This document shows positions 51,309 to 60,466 of a stretch of DNA of 64,000 bases, one piece after another. Numbering within the stretch: the first letter of the stretch is position 1; the number at the start of each line of letters is the position of its first letter. The notes beneath the pieces were generated by a model. That model was given only the letters and a program-made list of their open reading frames with translations, had not been told where the DNA came from and ran no database searches. Source of the DNA: CAVPCZ01 sp963779225 (lineage in GTDB: Bacteria > Bacteroidota > Ignavibacteria > UBA10030 > UBA6906); assembly GCA_963779225.1 (NCBI GenBank), contig CAVZWW010000001.1:868001-932000 (forward strand), written 5' to 3'. The position numbers and the translations under genes were made by a program.

Positions 51309-53555
51309 TTACAGTCTGAAGCGGACTCCTGTGTAAACCATCCTTCCGCTCACGGGGCCCCATACCAGTGCTGCGTCAAAGTACGGACTTGACGGGTTTC
51401 CGGGGTCCAGAATGGGGTCGTCCTGCTTGAAATCCAGGAGGTTTTCCCCTCCCAGGTACAATTCCAGCCCTGCAAACAGCGTGCGGGTGACCTGCGCGTT
51501 CACCGTGGCGAAAGAAGGTGATGTTGCCCGTGCCTGGAGCCCCGGGGGATTGGTTGTTGTCGAGGGGATTCGCTTCGGACCGAACCACTGAACCGTCAGA
51601 TTGTACGATGTCTGTGGATCACCTTCCTCCTCCTGTTCAGTCGCATAGGCAATATTGACCAGCGCACGATGCTGTGCGGTAAGCGGGCGTTGCATCCAGA
51701 TGCCGTTCAATTGCTGCCGGACATCCATGTACCGGTAGGCAAACCGCGTCTCCAGTCTCTCCAGGGGCTGCATGTTCAACTCCGCCTGGACGCTGTTGGC
51801 ATACGAACCCGAGGTGACGCCGGAGAAACGGACCTCGCGCGGATAGGAATCAAGATCGGCTATCACTTGCTTGTCGAATACCGTCCTGTAGGCGTCGAGG
51901 CTCAGGGTGGCTTCGTGGTAGTCAATCAGGAAATAGTGTGTCAGGTTGAGACCGTAATTCCAGGCGACTTCCTGATCCAGGCCGTACCCGAACGTGCCGG
52001 TCGGGCTGATGCTCACCGTGCGCGTACTGGCAAAGACGGTGGCGTTTTCAGTAAAAATATTTGCCGTGCGGTAGCCGCGGCCTACCACGGCCCGGATCAC
52101 CCAATCCTCCAGCGGCGAATACCGAATATGCAATCGTGGCGAGATCATGGTACCGTAGGCGTTGTGCCGGTCGACCCTCACACCTCCCATGACGGTGAGT
52201 TCATCCGCTGGACTGTACGTGTATTCAAAGAAAGCTCCGGGAACCCGCTCGATGCGCGCATAGGGTTGCTGATCAAACTCCTCATCGAACCGGTCGTAGA
52301 GGAGACTCAGACCGGTGCGAAAGACGTGCTCCGTGGAACCGAAAATGGATTGATAGAGCATGTTGAGATATCCCGTCTCCTCTGTTCCGGCGTATTCACG
52401 GGGGCCGTAGAAGGAGGAGGTGCGGTACCGGCCGAGGGACCACTGCACACCGAAACTCTGGTAGGGCTTCCCATCGAACACGTGTCCCGTCTTTCCGCTC
52501 AGCCGGAAATACTGGGCTTTTGTTCCGTAAAGGAATTCGGAGTCCGGATCGGGCTGAGGCGGGGATTGTCTGGTTCCGCCCTCCTTCCTGTCGTCAAGAA
52601 ACTGGGCGACCAGCTGACCGTGCCAGCCGTTTTCATCGCCATACTGCCAGCGTTGAATGGCATTGAATGTGGTGAAGACGGGCATGTCCAGAAAGAGATC
52701 CCCGTTGTCGTCCGTTTCGCGCTGCTGGGAGCTGGCGTGCAGGAGGGTCATGGATGACCAGTGTTCCCCCAGCTCCTGCCGCAGGTTGAGGTTGCCTTCG
52801 AACCGTGCGTCCAGATTGCCGTACAGGTTCAGGTAGGCCCGTTTTTCGTCGATGTCTTCCGGCTTGCGAAGGTCGATGTCGATCTGTCCGGTGATGGACT
52901 CATAACCGTTCGCGACCGAACCGATCCCTTTGGACATGTTGATGGACTTGATCCACGTCCCGGGAATGAATGTCAATCCCACGTTGGATGTCAGCCCGCG
53001 GATGTAGGGCATATTCTCCAGTGATGTCTGCGTGTAGATACCCGAAAGGCCGAGCATTTCGATCTGGCGGGTTCCGGTGATGGCATCCGTGAACGAGACA
53101 TCGATTGAAGGGTTGGTTTCAAAGCTCTCGGACAGATTACAGCATGCCGCCTTCGTCAGTTCTTTCTGGGTCATGCGCTGGACGGATGCGGCGCTCATAT
53201 AGTCAATCACGGTAGCCTGCTGCCGTCCGACAATCTCGACACCTTCCACTTCACGGGTCACCGCGCGGAGTCTCACCGTAATGGTGGCCTGGTCTCCTAC
53301 CGAGAGTGTGTCGCCCGTATACGCAGCGTGCCGGACGACAAGAACGCGCGTAGTCCCGACGAAGGGGAGAATAAACACTCCCGCGGTATCGGTGACCGTT
53401 CCGCGTGTTGTGCCCATCCAGTAAACGTTTGCGCCCGCGACCGGGGAGAGGGATTCGCCGGGCCCGCTTCCGAGCACCAGCCCCCTGAGGGCTTCTTGTC
53501 CGGAAGCCGGGGTCGTGATGAGGAGCCACATCAGAAGAGATCCAATGGTTTTCAT
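51309..53555 (-). CDS. TonB-dependent outer membrane receptor
   Basis: 748 residues with signal peptide (IGSLLMWLLITTPASGQ). The carboxypeptidase-regulatory-like domain (RGLVLGSGPG...VAGANVYWMGTTRGTVTDTAG) is followed by a plug (VQRMTQKELTKAACCNLSES, EMLGLSGIYTQTSLENMPYI, KSINMSKGIGSVANGYESIT) and a 22-strand barrel ending YFDAALVWGPVSGRMVYTGV and RFRL. The Cys-Cys in KAACCNLSESF recurs in this receptor type. Genomic neighbours (HMA protein, HYC_CC_PP protein) suggest a metal, most likely copper. SD AGGAAGG precedes ATG 53555. Confidence 0.88.
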   Translation of the reverse strand: MKTIGSLLMWLLITTPASGQEALRGLVLGSGPGESLSPVAGANVYWMGTTRGTVTDTAGVFILPFVGTTRVLVVRHAAYTGDTLSVGDQATITVRLRAVTREVEGVEIVGRQQATVIDYMSAASVQRMTQKELTKAACCNLSESFETNPSIDVSFTDAITGTRQIEMLGLSGIYTQTSLENMPYIRGLTSNVGLTFIPGTWIKSINMSKGIGSVANGYESITGQIDIDLRKPEDIDEKRAYLNLYGNLDARFEGNLNLRQELGEHWSSMTLLHASSQQRETDDNGDLFLDMPVFTTFNAIQRWQYGDENGWHGQLVAQFLDDRKEGGTRQSPPQPDPDSEFLYGTKAQYFRLSGKTGHVFDGKPYQSFGVQWSLGRYRTSSFYGPREYAGTEETGYLNMLYQSIFGSTEHVFRTGLSLLYDRFDEEFDQQPYARIERVPGAFFEYTYSPADELTVMGGVRVDRHNAYGTMISPRLHIRYSPLEDWVIRAVVGRGYRTANIFTENATVFASTRTVSISPTGTFGYGLDQEVAWNYGLNLTHYFLIDYHEATLSLDAYRTVFDKQVIADLDSYPREVRFSGVTSGSYANSVQAELNMQPLERLETRFAYRYMDVRQQLNGIWMQRPLTAQHRALVNIAYATEQEEEGDPQTSYNLTVQWFGPKRIPSTTTNPPGLQARATSPSFATVNAQVTRTLFAGLELYLGGENLLDFKQDDPILDPGNPSSPYFDAALVWGPVSGRMVYTGVRFRL

Positions 53556-53588
53556 ATGATCATTCCTTCCTGTCTGCACGGCGCCGCA

Positions 53589-53936
53589 TCAGTGAGTGTT
53601 TTCGCCGTTTCGGTAGAGGCAGCAGGAGGGGAGAGAAGCGTACACCTCGTCAGGAGCTTTGTAATTCTCTGTATCGTGGCCCACTGTTGCGATTCGGTGC
53701 TCCAGGGAATCCAGCGTCATGCCGGGTGTACGGAAGGCGATCCGGAGCATTTTCGTTGACTTGTTCCACTTCGCATACTTCACTTCCTTGATGGCAACGG
53801 CCTTTTCGATCCTGGTTTTGCACATCCCGCAATTTCCAAAGACTTTGAGTTGTGCATCCTGAATCGTGGATTCCTGGGCGGAAGTGAACGAACATGCAGC
53901 GGCGGCAAGCGTGATGAACAGCATGCGAAGGGTCAT
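53589..53936 (-). CDS. Exported heavy-metal-associated (HMA) domain protein
   Basis: 115 residues: signal peptide (LFITLAAAACSFTSAQ), then an HMA fold with the metal motif FGNCGMCKTRIEKAVAI (CxxC), KYAKWNKSTKMLRIAFR and LEHRIATVGHDTENYKA. A second thiol pair is in the tail (LPSCCLYRNGE). A periplasmic copper or other soft-metal carrier is likely. 33 bp upstream of the TonB receptor and in the same orientation. Confidence 0.85.
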   Translation of the reverse strand: MTLRMLFITLAAAACSFTSAQESTIQDAQLKVFGNCGMCKTRIEKAVAIKEVKYAKWNKSTKMLRIAFRTPGMTLDSLEHRIATVGHDTENYKAPDEVYASLPSCCLYRNGENTH

Positions 53937-54022
53937 GGTATCCTCAATTGATCGTGATCGTTTGAAAACAGTGGTGCGACGACGGCGGAGTGCCGCGACG
54001 CCTGCTTACAGGCGACCGATTC

Positions 54023-54406
54023 TTAAATGAGGAGCGTACAGTTGAGAAGTGAGAGAGATGTTGCGGAACCCGGGGGAGATATACCTTCATACCGTACGGC
54101 GGGACGTTCCGGGGAGAGAACCGCCACGGTGGAAGGCGTCACCGGGAGTGCGTTTCCGGCGAGCGACAGGGGAGACCACGCGGGAGAAGCCGCGTGGTCG
54201 TCGTGCAGAACGAGACTGATAACCAGGTTCGTGCAGCAACCGGTTGCAGGTTCTTCGGTGCCGCAGCAGGAGTCGGGTTCGGCCGGCGTCGACGAGACAA
54301 GGCCGGAGGAGACGGGCTCGGTACCGCAAAAGTGGGTCACCACCGTCAGGCCGGTTGTGACGGCGAGATAGAGACCGATGAAGACAATATGGAATGCCGT
54401 TTTCAC
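54023..54406 (-). CDS. HYC_CC_PP-type small Cys-rich membrane protein
   Basis: About 127 residues. One N-terminal hydrophobic helix (KTAFHIVFIGLYLAVTTGLT), then THFCGTEP, SCCGTEEPATGCCTNLVISL, matching the H(F/Y)C...CC...CC pattern of the HYC_CC_PP family that accompanies copper-related TonB receptors in Bacteroidota. The start is decided by the promoter: TATCTTTG ends four bases before GTG 54406, so the upstream ATG at 54424 would lie outside the transcript. Probably leaderless. Function not established; metal sensing or delivery inferred. Confidence 0.78.
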   Translation of the reverse strand: MKTAFHIVFIGLYLAVTTGLTVVTHFCGTEPVSSGLVSSTPAEPDSCCGTEEPATGCCTNLVISLVLHDDHAASPAWSPLSLAGNALPVTPSTVAVLSPERPAVRYEGISPPGSATSLSLLNCTLLI

Positions 54407-54410
54407 CCCA

Positions 54411-54441
54411 CAAAGATACTGCATTCGCGCAGAAGGTGCAA
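54411..54441 (-). promoter_or_regulatory. Promoter of the HYC_CC_PP/HMA/TonB cluster
   Basis: Minus strand TTG (54441-54439), N20, TATCTTTG (54418-54411), a perfect TAnnTTTG. Transcription would start near the GTG at 54406. Confidence 0.62.
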
Positions 54442-54498
54442 CTTCCCGCGGCGCCATCCGTGATGCCTCAGCAGAAAATCGGTTGGAACGCCGATTCC

Positions 54499-54529
54499 TT
54501 GATTCTGGCGCTGGAATGCACTAACTTTC
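54499..54529 (+). promoter_or_regulatory. Promoter of the M19 dipeptidase gene
   Basis: TTG-N20-TAACTTTC, about 88 bp before GTG 54618. Confidence 0.48.
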
Positions 54530-54617
54530 TCTCGACCGTACGAGAAGAATGCCGGGGGCGAGTTCCGGCCAGAAGTGACAGGGATCTCTAACCATACACA
54601 GAAGGACGGCGGAATCC

Positions 54618-56261
54618 GTGCATAAGCTCCCTCTGCTTCTTTCTCTGGGTCTCCTTCTGGTGTTTCCTCCGGACGGGTTTTCGGAGATCATCACGATCTC
54701 CGGTTCCGTCAAAGACCAGAGCACGTTTGCTCCGATCGATTCCGCCCTGATAGAGATCGTCAATACGAAAAACCCGGCCGAACGGTATTCTGTGGTGACC
54801 AACACCGCCGGTCTCTGGTCCTACACCTTCAACACGACCGGCGTCCTTGAGAATCCCGTCCTTCCCGGGTCTTTTTCCGTCGATCAGAATTATCCCAATC
54901 CCTTCAATCCTTCGACGACAATCCCTCTGAGTACGCAGATTGCGGGGGATGTCCGGATTACCGTCTACAATGCCGTCGGACAGTTGATCGACGCAAAGAC
55001 CTTCTCCGTGCCGGCCGGCAACCATGCCGTTGACTGGACGAGCAAGGGGGCGGCGGGAATGCTCTTTTATTCCATTGAGTTTGGTGGGGCAAAGACGACC
55101 AGGAAGATGATTCAGCTGGACGGCGGCGGGCAGGGGGGGCTGGGTAACGTCACCACATTCGGCGGTCGTGCGACAGTAACGGATCTGCGAAAGGTGGTTG
55201 CGGACCCGTACCACATCGTGACTTCAAAACTCATCTACATGCCCGACACGTTGACCGCAACACTCACCAACGGCACCAGCGTGGATGTCCGTCTGGAGAC
55301 GGTTCACCATCGTGCATTCGTGTTCGACCTTCACAATGACGTGATGGAAAAAGTGGTGTTCGGCTACCAGATGGGGATCCGCCATACCACAGATCAATCG
55401 GATCTTCCCCGGTTCCGTGACGGGGGGGTGGACGCGCAGATGTTCGCGGTCTGGACGGATTGGAGGGACTCCATCGCCCATCCGTACTATGCGTTCACGC
55501 TTGCAATGGTGGACTCTTTCAACAGTCAGATCCGGCAGAACACCGCCGAATTCGGGCAGGCGCGCACCTCTGATGAGATTCTGCAGGTGAATGCCGCCGG
55601 CAAGCTTGCCGGGGTTCTTGCGGTCGAGGGCGGGCACGCCATTGAAAACGATCTGGCGAAGCTCCGGACCTTCTATGACCAAGGAGCGCGATACCTCACG
55701 ATTACCTGGAACAACAGCACCGACTGGGCGGTGTCGGCGGCTGATGCGCGGTCGACGACTGTCGGACTGTCGGATTTTGGCAGGCAGGTCATCCGGACGA
55801 TGGATTCACTCGGGATGATCATCGATGTTGCGCACACGGGCATCAAAACGATATTGGATATTCTTGCCACGACGAAGAATCCCATTGTTGCGACCCATTC
55901 CGGTGTGCGCGCCCTCAACAATCATTATCGCAATCTGACCGACGCGCAGATCGACAGCATCGCCGGGCGGGGTGGTGTCATCGGCGTGGTGTTTTATCCA
56001 CCGTTCCTTTCTTCCAAGAGCAGCGCAACCATCGATACCGTCATCAAGCATATCGACTACATCAAGAACCGCGTGGGGATCGACTATGTGGCGATAGGGT
56101 CGGATTACGACGGTATCGGGAGTGTGCCGGCGGGGTTGGAGGATGTCTCCAAGCTTCCCAATCTCACGGCGGCCCTTCTCAGGCGCGGGTACAGCGTTGC
56201 CGACGTGCGGAAAATCCTGGGGGAAAACTACCTGCGGGTGTTCAGGCAGGTGTGCAAGTAG
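54618..56261 (+). CDS. M19 membrane dipeptidase with N-terminal regulatory-like and internal sorting-like domains
   Basis: 547 residues. Signal peptide (LPLLLSLGLLLVFPPDGFS), a short CarboxypepD_reg-like strand region, then a full NYPNPFNPSTTIPLSTQI ... VYNAVGQLIDAKTF ... GMLFYSIEF ... TTRKMIQL module at residues about 92-168. This module is normally C-terminal. The M19 dipeptidase follows: DLHNDVMEKV (HxD zinc), AVEGGHAIENDLAKLRTFYD, YLTITWNNSTDW, IDVAHTGIKTILDI, ATHSGVRALNNHYRNLTDAQ and GSDYDGIGSVP. GTG start; SD-like GGCGGA. The order suggests a domain fusion. Confidence 0.85.
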   Translation: MHKLPLLLSLGLLLVFPPDGFSEIITISGSVKDQSTFAPIDSALIEIVNTKNPAERYSVVTNTAGLWSYTFNTTGVLENPVLPGSFSVDQNYPNPFNPSTTIPLSTQIAGDVRITVYNAVGQLIDAKTFSVPAGNHAVDWTSKGAAGMLFYSIEFGGAKTTRKMIQLDGGGQGGLGNVTTFGGRATVTDLRKVVADPYHIVTSKLIYMPDTLTATLTNGTSVDVRLETVHHRAFVFDLHNDVMEKVVFGYQMGIRHTTDQSDLPRFRDGGVDAQMFAVWTDWRDSIAHPYYAFTLAMVDSFNSQIRQNTAEFGQARTSDEILQVNAAGKLAGVLAVEGGHAIENDLAKLRTFYDQGARYLTITWNNSTDWAVSAADARSTTVGLSDFGRQVIRTMDSLGMIIDVAHTGIKTILDILATTKNPIVATHSGVRALNNHYRNLTDAQIDSIAGRGGVIGVVFYPPFLSSKSSATIDTVIKHIDYIKNRVGIDYVAIGSDYDGIGSVPAGLEDVSKLPNLTAALLRRGYSVADVRKILGENYLRVFRQVCK

Positions 56262-56293
56262 ATACTGCCCGGGTTTGGTTGATCCCCTGTTGT

Positions 56294-57046
56294 CTACCCT
56301 GTACCAATTTCCACAATCTGCACAGTAATATTATCGGTTCCCCCGCGTTCGTTGGCCAGCGCAACCAGCGCTTCCGCCGCCTCCTGCGGCGGGGATGTTT
56401 CCACCAGGCGCCGAATATCCTCATCCTCCACGTGGTTTGTCAGACCGTCGGTGCACATCACCAGCAGCGAACCGGCCTGAAGGGCGATGGGTCCGCTGAT
56501 GTCCGCCTCCAGTTCCTGTCGCGTGCCCAGGGCACGCGTGAGGAGGTTGCGTTCCGGATGTACACGGGCCTGTTCGCGTGTGATGACGCCGCGGACGAAC
56601 AATTCCCATACGCGTGAGTGATCGGTGGTCAGCTGGCGGATTCCAGACGGCGTTACCAGAAAAATCTTGCTGTCCCCGATGTGTCCCAGCCAGGCAGTTG
56701 AATCCTGCACCACCAGCACGCTGCATGTTGTGCCCATCGCGTTATATGCAGGAATGCGGGAACCTTCCTCAAAGACCCGGGTGTTCGCTTCGCTCATTGC
56801 TTTGAGGAGAAGATTGGGGATCTCCATCGGGGGAGCCGAGGCGTACGATTCCAGAATAGTCGACACGGCCAGCTCGCTCGCTCGCTTCCCTGCACGATGG
56901 CCCCCCATACCGTCAGCGACAACAAACAGTACACCTCTTGGATCCTCAACCCCCGGTGGAGGATCAGGTGTCATCCCCGCGGAATCCTGGTTTTCCCGGC
57001 GGACCCTCCCGACTTCAGTATGACAGCCGTAACGAATCGTGGTCAC
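56294..57046 (-). CDS. PP2C-type Ser/Thr protein phosphatase
   Basis: 250-residue soluble metal-dependent phosphatase. Motifs: YGCHTEVGRVRRENQDSAG (Arg and Asp), VLFVVADGMGGHRAGKRASE with the metal-binding DGMGG, GTTCSVLVV, AWLGHIGDSKIFLV, VMCTDGLTNHV and ERGGTDNITVQIVE. All metal Asp residues are present, so it should be active. GTG 57046 with SD AGGAG nine bases upstream is preferred; longer frames extend into the tandem repeat region. Confidence 0.9.
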   Translation of the reverse strand: MTTIRYGCHTEVGRVRRENQDSAGMTPDPPPGVEDPRGVLFVVADGMGGHRAGKRASELAVSTILESYASAPPMEIPNLLLKAMSEANTRVFEEGSRIPAYNAMGTTCSVLVVQDSTAWLGHIGDSKIFLVTPSGIRQLTTDHSRVWELFVRGVITREQARVHPERNLLTRALGTRQELEADISGPIALQAGSLLVMCTDGLTNHVEDEDIRRLVETSPPQEAAEALVALANERGGTDNITVQIVEIGTG

Positions 57047-57092
57047 GACTACGGACTCCTTTCCCGTTTGCCGACTCTTTCCTTGATCTGAC

Positions 57093-57124
57093 TGAATGTA
57101 CAAAAGGATATCGGAAGTTACAAA
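57093..57124 (-). promoter_or_regulatory. Promoter of the PP2C gene
   Basis: Minus strand TTTG (57124-57121), N20, TACATTCA (57100-57093), about 47 bp before GTG 57046. Confidence 0.52.
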
Positions 57125-57213
57125 GGGAGGATAAAGCGGACGGGGCGTCAGCGAAAGGGGAGCCCGTCTGCAACCCGGACTCCCCCTCTCCCCCTGTCGC
57201 TGCCGGAAAACCT

Positions 57214-57321
57214 GACACAGCCACAATTGTCAACCAGACACCCAGACACAGCCACAATTGTCAACCAGACACCCCGACACAGCCACAATTGTCAACCAGA
57301 CACCCCGACACAGCCACAATT
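57214..57321. repeat. Tandem repeat, 31-bp unit, 3.5 copies
   Basis: Three full 31-bp units (57214-57244, 57245-57275, 57276-57306) and 15 bases of a fourth. Each begins GACACAGCCACAATTG and ends CAACCAGACACC. The full units contain the palindrome ACAATTGT; the partial fourth stops at ACAATT. The reverse strand shows TTGACA once per unit. Spacing of 31 bp is close to three helical turns. It lies between the nucleotidase stop at 57358 and the PP2C promoter. The rest of the 311-bp gap (57125-57213, 57322-57357) shows nothing else. Confidence 0.93.
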
Positions 57322-57357
57322 CTCCACCGGAAACTCCGTTACCGCCGCATAGCTCAA

Positions 57358-59238
57358 CTACCTGATCAGCAGCATTCGTCGCGCCTGAACGCGGGTATCA
57401 GTGGTCAGGGTATAGATATAGACGCCGCTGGAGTGCGAACCGGCTTGCCAGGAAACCCGGTGCTCCCCCGCAGGCAGCACACCGTCCACCAGCCGTCCCA
57501 CTTCAGCCCCGAGTACGTCATAGACCTTCAGCGCGGTCCTGCCGGCCCGGGGGATCGTGAACGCGATTGTCGTGCTCGGGTTGAAAGGGTTTGGGAAGTT
57601 CTGCTCCAGCCGGAATTCGTGCGGCAGCTCCCCATGTTCAGAAGGTGCTGCGGTGGGAGTTACCACATTGACCACGCGGCCTTCAACCGCCGGGGTGATG
57701 GAACCGAGTTGTGCGAGGTAACCGGCTAGCACCTGAAACTCGGTTGTGTCGTTGGATACGTGGAGATCGCTGAAGGGAATACCCAGCTGCGTCAGAAACA
57801 TCGGTACAAATTCATTGGCGGTGACGGTGTATGTTGCAGAGGGATCGACGGGGACCCCGTTCACTCTGGCTGACACAAGCCGGCCGAGGGGCGGCAGCCC
57901 GGAATCGTATTCGTACGTGAGACCGGACGACTGGATCAGGAATTCGTCGTCAGCTTCAATACCGGACAACCCAAATTCCAGACCGAATAGAATGGCGGTT
58001 CCCATCATCTTGAACGTGGCAATCCGGTAGCCCAGGCCGTTTACGGTGTTGAATCCGTAGCCGACGACGCGGAAGGCATCCGCGGAAACGATCGGTCCCG
58101 GATAGAGCGGCTCCGCCGTGGATCCGCCGACCTCGAAGGCAATCTGCGTTCCTGTTGCGGCCCGGAAGGCATCCGTGACGAGGTTGCCCACCGGCGTGTC
58201 ATGTTTTCCGGGGAACATCAACGAATCAGCCACTTCATCACAGAAAGCGGTGACTGCGGCCAGCTGTTGCGTATAGACCGGTCCGTACACCCCCTCAATA
58301 TCTGCAATCATCGCACTCACGTTTGCCGCGATGGCGGGTTCCTCGGGAACCGCAGAGTCTATCGGCATCAACGAGTAATCCAGCATCCGGACTTTGGTTC
58401 CCTGTACCGTCAGCCGCAGCTTCCCGATGTCGAGATAGAAAGCGTTGGCCTGGAGGATCAACGTGGTGTCGCCGATCGGATTGGTGACGAGCCGGGGTGT
58501 GACGAGTGTAGAATGATCATGTCCCCCCACGATGACGTGTATCCCCGGGACGTAGCGGCCGACCAACTCGTCCAGGGGCAAACCGAGATGGGACAGACAG
58601 ACGATCACGCTGCAGTTGCGGGCTTTCAGAGAGTCCACCATCTCCGCGGCGATCGGAATGATATTGGTGTCCAGGACCGCAGGTCCGGGCTGGGAGAGAA
58701 GGTTGGTGGCCGGCGTGGTCAATCCAAAAATGCCGACTCTGACGTTCCCCGCCTGTTTGACGGTAAACGGACTCACGTATTTCCTGAGTGGCTGGACCGA
58801 AGCGTCGGGGAGCACAAGGTTTGCGGAAAGAACGGGAAAGCTTCCGCCGACGAACCCGCTGTCCAGCGCCGTCAGAAGGGTCTGCGGGGTGAGATCAAAT
58901 TCGTGATTGCCCAGGGTCAGGGCATCGAAGCCCAGCGCGACCATGATCTGCAATTCGGCGACTCCGAAGTACCTATTATAGAAGAAGTCACCGATGGAGA
59001 AATCTCCTGCGTGAAGCAGCAGGGCGCCCGGGTCGGCCATACGCTCGCCCCCGATGATCGACGCGGCGCGGGCGATACCGCCCAGGGATCCCACCAGGCC
59101 CGCATTCCGGGGGCCGATGGTGGCAAGATTGCCGTGCGTGTCATTGACATGCAAAATGGTGAGCGTGTCCGTCTGTCCCGCCGCTGTTGCGGCGGCAAGG
59201 AACAGAGAAAGCAACAGGAGAAGTACACGTGTGTTCAT
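57358..59238 (-). CDS. Secreted 5'-nucleotidase (UshA-like) with C-terminal sorting domain
   Basis: 626 residues, signal peptide (VLLLLLSLFLAAATAAGQ). Metallophosphatase domain: LTILHVNDTHGNLATIG, LLHAGDFSIGDFFYNRY, LTLGNHEFDLTPQTLL, CLSHLGLPLDELVG and VGGHDHSTLVTPRLV. The C-terminal 5'-nucleotidase domain includes GNLVTDAFRAATGTQIAFEV and TVTANEFVPMF. The last ~85 residues are the NPFNPST sorting module: RLEQNFPNPFNPSTTIAFTI, VYDVLGAEVGRLVDG, SGVYIYTLTTD and ARRMLLIR. Probably releases phosphate and nucleosides from nucleotides outside the cell. Followed on the same strand by the PP2C gene. Confidence 0.9.
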   Translation of the reverse strand: MNTRVLLLLLSLFLAAATAAGQTDTLTILHVNDTHGNLATIGPRNAGLVGSLGGIARAASIIGGERMADPGALLLHAGDFSIGDFFYNRYFGVAELQIMVALGFDALTLGNHEFDLTPQTLLTALDSGFVGGSFPVLSANLVLPDASVQPLRKYVSPFTVKQAGNVRVGIFGLTTPATNLLSQPGPAVLDTNIIPIAAEMVDSLKARNCSVIVCLSHLGLPLDELVGRYVPGIHVIVGGHDHSTLVTPRLVTNPIGDTTLILQANAFYLDIGKLRLTVQGTKVRMLDYSLMPIDSAVPEEPAIAANVSAMIADIEGVYGPVYTQQLAAVTAFCDEVADSLMFPGKHDTPVGNLVTDAFRAATGTQIAFEVGGSTAEPLYPGPIVSADAFRVVGYGFNTVNGLGYRIATFKMMGTAILFGLEFGLSGIEADDEFLIQSSGLTYEYDSGLPPLGRLVSARVNGVPVDPSATYTVTANEFVPMFLTQLGIPFSDLHVSNDTTEFQVLAGYLAQLGSITPAVEGRVVNVVTPTAAPSEHGELPHEFRLEQNFPNPFNPSTTIAFTIPRAGRTALKVYDVLGAEVGRLVDGVLPAGEHRVSWQAGSHSSGVYIYTLTTDTRVQARRMLLIR

Positions 59239-59266
59239 GATGCCTCCATGGTGGATGGTAATGTTG

Positions 59267-60379
59267 TCAGAACAACTGTCCGAAATTGAAATAGAACCCC
59301 GTTGTCTCCTTCCCGAGTCCTACGTCAACCCGCACGACGAATGTTTCCATTGTGAATCTCAGGCCGATCGTGGGGTTGATTGCCCAGTTGGAGAAGTCGA
59401 GTGCTCCCGGAGTATGCCAGACCTTACCTGCGTCGACACCGAGCACGCCTCCAAGACGCCAGTAGATCGGAAATCGCGCTTCCGCATTCAGCACCGCCGC
59501 CACGCAGTCGATGTACCGGTCCTGGGTGAAGCCACGCAATGTTGCGTTCCCGCCGATCGGCAGAAGTACCTGCACGGGCAGATCGTTGCCGCTCAGGAAC
59601 TGCAGCATACCCCGAAGGGCAAGGGTCGTCGACGCCCAGATAACCGGGCGATAGTGCTGAACCGCCAGACCATAACGGGCAAAGGACACGTTTCCCGGCA
59701 AGAATCCGGGAGCAAATTCTGCGTCTCCCTGAAGAACGAGCCCTCCGGTCGGACTGATGGTGCTGTTCCGGGTGTCGTATCGTGCCGAGACAAACAGAGA
59801 GGTGTACGAGACCCGCCCTGCGTTCAGTTCGGGAGGAAGTGTTGCCAGATGGCTTGTATCAGAGAACCCGAAATTCCGCACGGCTTTGAACCTGACTCCT
59901 GCCCCGGCAATCACCGACGGAGTAAACCCCCGGCTGACGGTAAGGCTGAGGTCAAGCGGCTCCTTTGTATAGAACTCCCGTTGATCGAAGGAGGCTTCGT
60001 TACCCACACCAAAAAAACTATTATTGATCCATTTGTCATAATCGACAGCGACTTCGAGCGCGATAGGGTAGGATGTGCCCTGTCGCATCTCCGCATCCGG
60101 GAGGGAGGCGACCAGCCGGTACCAACGTTCCCCCTTGGTGCTGTTGAAGAGCGTCAGGTCGAACGATTCCCGGAATCCCAGTTGGTTCCGGAAAACCACT
60201 TTGACACCGTAGCCAAATCCGGCATCGGTGTCGTAGCTCAGAATCGGAAAGGGTTCGATGATCGGCTGTTCGAGGGAACGGGAGCTGTCCGCCTCACTGC
60301 CGGATGGAAATCCGGTGGCAGGCAGGGATCCGGTGAGGAGAAGAAGGGACAGGGCGATTGTCGGTTTGTGTGTCATCAT
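59267..60379 (-). CDS. Omp85/BamA-like outer membrane barrel protein
   Basis: 370 residues with signal peptide (TIALSLLLLTGSLPATGFP). Only a C-terminal surface-antigen (D15) barrel is present, with no POTRA domains. Landmarks: PILSYDTDAGFGYGVKVVFR near the start, the L6 loop motif GGNATLRGFTQDRYID, and a final aromatic strand TTGFYFNFGQLF. Such short Omp85 barrels accompany exported phosphatases or lipases; here a nucleotidase is 28 bp downstream and in the same operon. Starts ATGATG; the first is used. Confidence 0.85.
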   Translation of the reverse strand: MMTHKPTIALSLLLLTGSLPATGFPSGSEADSSRSLEQPIIEPFPILSYDTDAGFGYGVKVVFRNQLGFRESFDLTLFNSTKGERWYRLVASLPDAEMRQGTSYPIALEVAVDYDKWINNSFFGVGNEASFDQREFYTKEPLDLSLTVSRGFTPSVIAGAGVRFKAVRNFGFSDTSHLATLPPELNAGRVSYTSLFVSARYDTRNSTISPTGGLVLQGDAEFAPGFLPGNVSFARYGLAVQHYRPVIWASTTLALRGMLQFLSGNDLPVQVLLPIGGNATLRGFTQDRYIDCVAAVLNAEARFPIYWRLGGVLGVDAGKVWHTPGALDFSNWAINPTIGLRFTMETFVVRVDVGLGKETTGFYFNFGQLF

Positions 60380-60466
60380 GGTTGTCTTTGCGACAATGTA
60401 CTATTCCGGAAGCCTCGGATTGTCAGGAATTTGTCATAAAATTTCCGAGAATCTGCTTTCCGCTGT

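Noticed and set aside
57125..57330. CRISPR array at the 31-bp repeats
   Set aside because: Units are contiguous without spacers; it is a plain tandem repeat.
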